From Chrysomallon squamiferum (taxonomy: Eukaryota > Mollusca > Gastropoda > Neomphalida > Peltospiridae): DNA of 64,000 bases. A program made the position numbers and the translations under genes. Shown in pieces: positions 58,501 through 64,000 of this stretch. Each line of letters begins with the position of its first letter. Position 1 is the stretch's first letter. The stretch is from the NCBI GenBank assembly GCA_012295275.1, contig CM022665.1, positions 39,507,795 through 39,571,794 on the forward strand, read 5' to 3'. Below the pieces are notes generated by a model. That model did not search any database. It was not told the origin of the DNA and worked only from the letters and a program-made list of their open reading frames with translations.

Positions 58501-61500
58501 AGTAATAAACAAGCATTGTGTAAAAGTTTTAAATTTTCAAAATAATAAACATTTTGTACAATTTTAATGTTATTCTCAAAATAGTTAGTAAACAATATGT
58601 AAAATTTTGAAATTATTCTTGAAATAATAAACAAGCATTATTTTCAAAATAATAAGCAAGTGCTATGTAAAATTTTAAAATTATTTTCGAAATATTAAAC
58701 ATTTTGTACAGTTTTAATGTTGTTCTCAAAATAATTAGTAAACAATATGTAAAATTTTAAAATTATTTGCAGTATGATAAATTAGTATTCTGTAAAATTT
58801 TAAATTCTTTTCAAAATAATAAACAAGCATTATGTAAATTTTTTAAAATTAATCTTAAAATAATAATCATGTAAAATTTTAAAATTATTTTCGAAATAAT
58901 AAAAAAAACATAAAAATTTAGAACTATTCTCAAAATAATAAACATTTTGTACAATTTTAAAGTTTTCAAAATAATAAACAAGCATTATGTAAAATTTAAA
59001 ATTATTTTCAAAATAGTAAACATATACAATTCTAAAATTATCCTCAAAATATTAAATTAGCATTATGTAAAATTTTAAAAATTATTCTCAAAGTAAACAA
59101 GCATTATGTAAAATGTTCAAATTAATTTCAAAATAATAAACGGATGTTATGTGAAATTTTAAAATTATTCTCAAAAATAAAGAAACACCACATAAAAATT
59201 AAAAGTTATTATAAAAATAATAAACAGACATATAAAAATAAAGAAATCATTCTTAAAAAAATAACCATTATTTACAGTTTTAAAGGTATAATTACAAGAA
59301 AACAATCTATTATTAATGTAAAAGAAAATAGAAAGAATGCAATCCCTTTTTAAAAAGTTGTATCAATAAAACTTTAAAAAATTAAAAGCAAAAGCTATTT
59401 ATGAATGAATAAAAGAAACAGTATATATATTAACTAAAAATAGTGATGCAAATATTTAAGCATTTCATTTAAAAAATGCAACAGTATATTACTATATATG
59501 TATAATTTTAAAAGAATTATTACTGATGATTGATTCTGTTTTACAGTATACTGATGGAATTGAATGGTCTCAGAAGGCAATATGTGTAGCTGAGGAAGAT
59601 GTTATAATGTCTAGATCATACACTTCACTGGGTATTGGATACAGCATGCGAGCTCACGAAGTTAAATTACAGGCAGAAAGACAGATGCTTCAAAGAGATG
59701 CCCTGAAGGCTTTTCAAAAGTTAGAATCTTTTTTATGTTACAAGAATTTTAAATAATTCTACAATTTGTACCTTCTTTTGTTTTTTCTTTGTTTTTTTCT
59801 TTCTTAAATTTTCCCTCTATTTCTTTATTTCATTTCTATTCTTTAATTGTTTTTTCTCATTTAATTTAAAATGTATATTTTTTAATTCTTTTAATTTTTT
59901 TGGTCTTGTCAGATGTGAGGACACAAGGGCAATAAAATTTTGTTCACAATTAAACTAGTTACAGCAATATGTCATTAATTTTGGAAAAGAAATACTGATT
60001 CTAAATTATTTGAATTTGAAAAGAAAAAGATTAAAAAAGGTTAAAAAATAAATAAAAAGAAATTCATTTATAACTCATTGTAGACAATAATCCCCAAAAA
60101 ATCAACAACCCCCCAATAGTAATAATAATAATAATAATAAAAAGGAAAGCCCACAAAAAAACCTTCACAATAATGTATTGATATTTTTCATCTAGCTGAG
60201 AACATTTTCTTTTCAGAGCATATGAAGCTGATCCATACGATTATCTTGCCTGTTTTCACTTAGCCCTGCAGTTAGCTAACATGAGACAGGTATGGTTATT
60301 CATGATCTGAAGTACTGTATGAAAAAAAGAAAAAAAGAATAAAAATCAACAAAAAACCCAATAATAATATTAAAAAGAAAGTTATATAAAAAGCTCAGTA
60401 AGTAATTTCAGAGGAACAGGTGTTAAATCTTTGGAATTGTGTTTGAAAAATCCTGTCATCCGTTCAGTCAAAGGCTAATTAGGAAATTATAAGGTCTCTT
60501 TATATTCAGTTTTTATATGCAGACATAAAACACATTTCTTATGCACTGATATATAAAAAGGTAAAATTGTAAGATTATAACTTAAAAACCTTAAAGATAA
60601 TTTTATTGAAGATAAGATAAAAGGTGTTACATTAAAGAAATTTCTTATGTTTTGAGAAAAAACTACTAATTAATTTTCAGTACATGAAAAAGTGTTGTGT
60701 TAAACTGATCTCATTCTCTTTGAAACAAAGATACTAATTATATTTTAACTACAAAATTATTGTGTTAAAATGATCTATTTGAAACAAAAATACTAATTAT
60801 ATTTAAATACAAAAAAGTTGTATTGAATTAATCTCATTCTCCTTGAAACAAAGATACAATAATTTTATAGCTAATATTAATTTATATCAAACTGATATCT
60901 TATGCTTTGAAACAAAAATATTAATTTTTAAATACAAAAAAAAGTGCTGCATTAAAGTGATCTCATAACTTTGAAACAAAAATACTTAATAATTTTAACT
61001 GTAAAATTATTGTATTAAACCGATCTCTTACGTTCTGAAACAAATATACTAATTATTTTTAAATAGAAAAATTATTGTTTTAAACTGATCTCTTATGCTT
61101 TGAAACAAAAAAAGATATTCACATTAAATAATAACAGTAGTTGTGTTGAACAGATCTCTGATGCTATAGTGTATGTAAAACTGGCACTGAAATACAGGAC
61201 TGATCACATCCACTCTCTGCATCTTCTTGTACTGCTGTTGTCAGCACAGAAACAGTTGGAGGATGCCATGGTTCTGCTTCAGGCTGCCCTTGGAGAATAT
61301 CCTCAAAATCTAAGGTAACTAAATGATTTTCAAATAAATTAATATTTTTTCATTACTGTGAGTTACCATTTTCAGGAATTCATCACTGATGTCATTGCCA
61401 TTATTTTTTTCTATGAAATCTGTTCAACGTGTCAATCATGAAGTTATCTCCCTAGTCAGTAGTTTATTAAACTATAAAAGCTCCTCTCTATGTGTTTTTC

Positions 61501-62440
61501 AAAGAATGTAAATGTATTTTGTTAAAATTAACTTTCAGTTTACTTCTAACCAAATCAAAGCTGGAAGAAGTGGTATGTGGACCAGAGGAGGCGCTAGTCA
61601 CTTGTAAATTTATGATGGAACTCTGGAAGGGAATTCATGAAATGGACAGTGAAGAGTAAGTCGATTGTTTAAGTATTTTAGACCAACATTATTGTAATAA
61701 ATTAATATAAAATATATTTTATATTTTCATAGTTAATGTGGTAATGTTCATAGTTGTTCATACTTTACACAGTAATAAAACGTTTTCAAACTACAACTCT
61801 GTGCACATGTTTGTTTAATGTAAATTAAATATAAGTGTGAGTGAATAGGAGAGAGTGAATTGATAACTGAATTGTGTCTGTGTCCTTGCATGAATTTGTA
61901 CATGCATTTATGTGTTTGGGAGATTAAAATGGATAGGGGAAAATAAAGTTATTATTAATTACTTCTTAGTTTGATGATGTTGATCTTTTTTAGCCAATCT
62001 TATGGACAGCAGTTTTTTTTTGAGAAACCTGTTAAAATACTGAATACATAAAATATCAATATTTTTTCCCCAGTATATATAAACTTTTTCTCTCCCCTCT
62101 CTCTCTCTAACTCTGCCTATGTCCCTCTCTCCCTTCCTTTATTTTGAAATAAAAATGCTTCATTATTTTCTTTTGCATTTATTTATACATAACTAAACAA
62201 TTATTTAAGAACATTTTCTAAGTTCCTTTATAACTGCTTATCTAGAACACATTATGGTAGCATTTCAAGCATTTTCACCACATCTTGAACAGGTTTGAAA
62301 TTTAGAAATTGTTTTAAATTTTCCTGTGTTGTGTAATTTCAGAAACTCAGAGAAAAAAGAATGTGCCACTGACCGGTTGACGTTTGACCGACGAAGTTTA
62401 GCTCAGATGACCATGAATGAATTTAGTGACAGGGGATCAG
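48395..62440 (+). CDS. TTC7: TTC7 (tetratricopeptide repeat protein 7), 15 exons, 3' end outside window
   Basis: Exons: 48395-48515, 48916-49064, 49484-49643, 50203-50449, 53430-53508, 53923-54044, 54466-54529, 55617-55754, 56355-56438, 56811-56915, 59547-59719, 60217-60289, 61154-61314, 61539-61655 and 62343-62440. All phases agree and give about 630 residues without a stop. Signature stretches match TTC7A/B in order: SRLESEIEKCRSDANW at the start, GIRRFRELLRAVETR, TLARQLAEVLLRGVC, EETLLLLLIAEAL, AVYDLLALAL, FERALRFSFQEFHIWNQFA, CFHLALQLA, HSLHLLVLLLSAQK and the TPR helix EYPQNLRSLLLTKSKLE. TTC7 is the superhelical scaffold that joins EFR3, FAM126/hyccin and PI4KA at the plasma membrane to make PI4P. 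Vertebrate proteins are about 850 aa, so roughly 200 residues (the last TPRs) lie beyond 62440. Donors of exon 1 (GTTATA) and exon 11 (GTTAGA) are weak. Paralogue A or B cannot be assigned and may not apply. Confidence 0.95.
50450..53429. other. TTC7 intron 4 with transposon remnant
   Basis: A 3-kb intron containing TG/TA repeats near 50559-50600, a T-run (51342-51360) and a decayed transposase-like segment at about 51640-52360. Confidence 0.6.
51640..52360 (+). mobile_element. Decayed transposase-like coding remnant in TTC7 intron 4
   Basis: One plus-strand frame near 51882 reads TDGCASQCKFKGPFADISG and then MQLFASLKEIRLEFDVG. After a frame change at about 51990 comes GPSEGESAVAEVKTGEAF and DNAKDLFDHCI. 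The D-G-x-x-SQ-x-K block followed by a G-x-x-(D/E)-G-x-x-A/G-x-x-K block, with a short loop between them, is recalled from uncharacterised invertebrate transposon ORFs (DGxxSQFK ... SHGKG..DG..G..K). Several stops and frame changes make it non-functional. Terminal inverted repeats were not identified. Confidence 0.5.
54930..55610. repeat. Tandem repeat with embedded AAT microsatellites, TTC7 intron 7
   Basis: A unit of the form TATTTCTAGTGCTGTATTCA followed by TGCTACAAACCATAGTTTATTAATTTTA and an AAT run recurs at about 55061, 55165, 55221 and 55483, with partial copies at 54930 and 55325-55410. Spacing varies because the AAT runs differ in length. The last unit-like segment (55597-55630) overlaps the acceptor and first bases of exon 8. 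Confidence 0.75.
56916..59546. repeat. Minisatellite array filling TTC7 intron 10
   Basis: From about 56990 to 59240 the intron consists of several dozen diverged copies of AATAATAAACAAGCATTATG then TAAAATTTTAAAATTATTTTCAA, roughly 43-60 bp each. Superimposed on it is a 320-bp block (56937-57190) repeated almost exactly at 57261-57500. The minus ORFs 56987-57184 and 57165-57584 are translations of the array. Confidence 0.85.
59723..60216. other. TTC7 intron 11
   Basis: AT-rich with T-runs and an AAT run near 60117-60139; no feature otherwise. Confidence 0.5.
60650..61120. repeat. About 65-bp tandem repeat in TTC7 intron 12
   Basis: Seven copies of (T/A)TTAAACTGATCTC-TTATGC then TTTGAAACAAAAATACTAA occur at about 60704, 60769, 60830, 60888, 60953, 61019 and 61085. 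The exon 13 start (AACAGATCTCTGATGCTAT) falls at about 61147, which is where the next unit would begin. Confidence 0.8.
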
Positions 62441-63357
62441 GTAATATTTTACATATTAAATGTCACAAAACTTTAATTCAGGACATGGACATGTAGAGAT
62501 TAGCACCTTTAAAACTGTATTTACTGCCATTATTACTATTACTATTTAGTTTATATTTTTTATATATTTTTTTATCATTACTTTTTTTAAATGTTTATAA
62601 CATCCTTTTTTTGTTATTTAATTTTTTTTATTTTAACAGATTTTGTCCAAGATGGTTTATGTTTACATATGATTAATATTATGAAAATTGTAATGCAACA
62701 TGTCTTCTGTTATTGAACCATTATGCTTTTGTATTACTGATGTACTAAAAAAAAAAAAAATAAATAAAAAATTAAAAATATATTTCTTTTTGATTATTAT
62801 TATTATTATTATTATTAAAACTTTTTTGTTTTCAAGTTAGATGAAAATCTTGTTATTTATAGTTGAAATCTTTTGTGGATATATGAAATTCTTAGGAATT
62901 TTAAAAACTTTTAAAAATGATTTTTGTTTTTGTTTTTTTTTACTTTTAAGAAAATTGCAGGATAAAAATCCTTTAAAGCAATTTAGAAAATATTCCACTT
63001 TTAAATTAATAACATTATTTTTGAGTCATGTTAAATTTTACATTTTAAAACTTGTTTCTAAGATATTTATCCTTTTTATTGAAAATCTGTTGCTTTTAAT
63101 CAATTATTTTTCTTTCTTGTGAAATTCATATTCTGTTTGATTATTTATTTTTTATTCAGTAACATTATTTCTAAATGTATATTTAGTTATAAGCTAAATT
63201 ATTTAGTACATCTTTTCACATCTCTGTAAAAACATTAAATAAATGTTTTTAATATTATTATAAATGAAAAGACCATTAGCAAAGTTCAATAAAGTTCAGT
63301 AATTGAAAGAGAAAAAAATGAACATGCATTTAATGTAAATTAAATTTAAAAATTAAA

Positions 63358-63416
<59 letters not shown>

Positions 63417-64000
63417 ATTTATTAAATTGCCTTAAATTAGATTAATAATGTAATTTGTTTTTTTTTTTTCAGAAACTATAAAAAAAATTAGAAATATTTT
63501 TGGGATCTATGTCTCCAAATTTTTATATTATATTCTTATCACTTAATTATCAATAATTCCTATCAATAAAATATTGTTATCTTGAAAACAATCTAGCTAG
63601 TAAAATATTGTTAATTACTTCTTATTGACAATATATCTAGTAAAAGATTGTCAAATATCTCTGTTGAATATCTTAGAGATGATATATCTAATAAAATAGT
63701 TGATTATCTTTCATAAATATTATAAAATATTGTTAATTATCTCTTGTATATAGTGTGGCTAACACAATATTGTCTCTAGTAAACAATGTAGCTAGTAAAA
63801 TATTGTTAATTATTATATGTAAACACTATATATGGTTAATTATCTTCAATACAGCTAATAAAGTACTGTTAATTATTTACTGCAAAATGTTAATTGTCTT
63901 TTGTAAACAGTGTTGGTACTGTTAATACAGTATTGTTCATTATTGGTTATAATTAGTGTAGTTAGTTAATTATCTCATGTAAACAATATATCTTGTAAAA
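62441..64000. other. TTC7 intron 15 (open at right edge) with minisatellite
   Basis: No further TTC7 exon was recognised. A long (TA)n run lies at 63361-63417. From about 63570 to the window end a unit of the form TAGCTAGTAAAATATTGTTA then ATTATCTCTTGTAAACAATA, about 50 bp, repeats with divergence at least seven times. Confidence 0.6.

Noticed and set aside
56990-59240. Regular repeats that could suggest a CRISPR array
   Set aside because: Units are directly tandem and diverged with no unique spacers, lie in an intron of an animal gene, and no cas genes are present.

Overview
The window is nuclear DNA of an animal. Genes are split by GT/AG introns, the sequence is very AT-rich, and it is full of A-runs and of (TG)n, (GA)n, (AAT)n, (AAAT)n and (TA)n microsatellites. 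Protein content (a CCDC88/girdin-type N-terminus, thrombospondin type-1 receptors, a ubiquitin-RPS27A fusion, TTC7) is metazoan. The compact introns and TSP1 families suggest an invertebrate, perhaps a mollusc or other lophotrochozoan. That placement is a weak inference; a cnidarian is not excluded.

Layout. (1) 1-15.6 kb, minus strand: the first three coding exons of a CCDC88/HOOK-domain gene; the rest lies left of the window. (2) 18.2-19.1 kb, minus: a small two-coding-exon gene with its own TATA/CRE-type promoter, predicted to make a 45-residue single-pass membrane micropeptide. (3) 19.2-20.7 kb: a frameshifted, probably transposon-derived coding remnant on the plus strand. (4) 21.4-26.2 kb and 29.6-35.1 kb, both minus: two tandem paralogues encoding type I membrane proteins (signal peptide, alternating TSP1 modules, one TM helix, short conserved tail). 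Each module is one phase 1-1 exon; copy 1 has seven modules and copy 2 has four. A third, decayed copy is left at 40.0-40.5 kb. (5) 42.3-48.2 kb, minus: the ubiquitin-ribosomal protein S27a gene with a TOP-like 5' exon. Its last intron holds five related box C/D snoRNA candidates. (6) 48.4-62.4 kb, plus: 15 exons of TTC7, divergent from RPS27A across about 220 bp; its 3' end lies right of the window.

The housekeeping part is coherent: a ribosomal protein gene that also appears to supply rRNA-modification guides shares a short divergent promoter with TTC7, the scaffold of the plasma-membrane PI4KA complex. The TSP1 cluster is the accessory, evolving part. Exon shuffling in units of A-type plus B-type modules, flank and intron homology between copies, and a decayed third copy show repeated local duplication. 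The C-terminal tail is the best-conserved piece and ends in an NPxY/F-like, class I PDZ-like sequence.

Most of the remaining sequence is intron or intergenic DNA made of simple repeats and private minisatellites. In two TTC7 introns the tandem repeats resemble the 3' splice junction of the exon that follows them. All exon calls come from reading splice sites and phase by eye. No alignment or database search was run.
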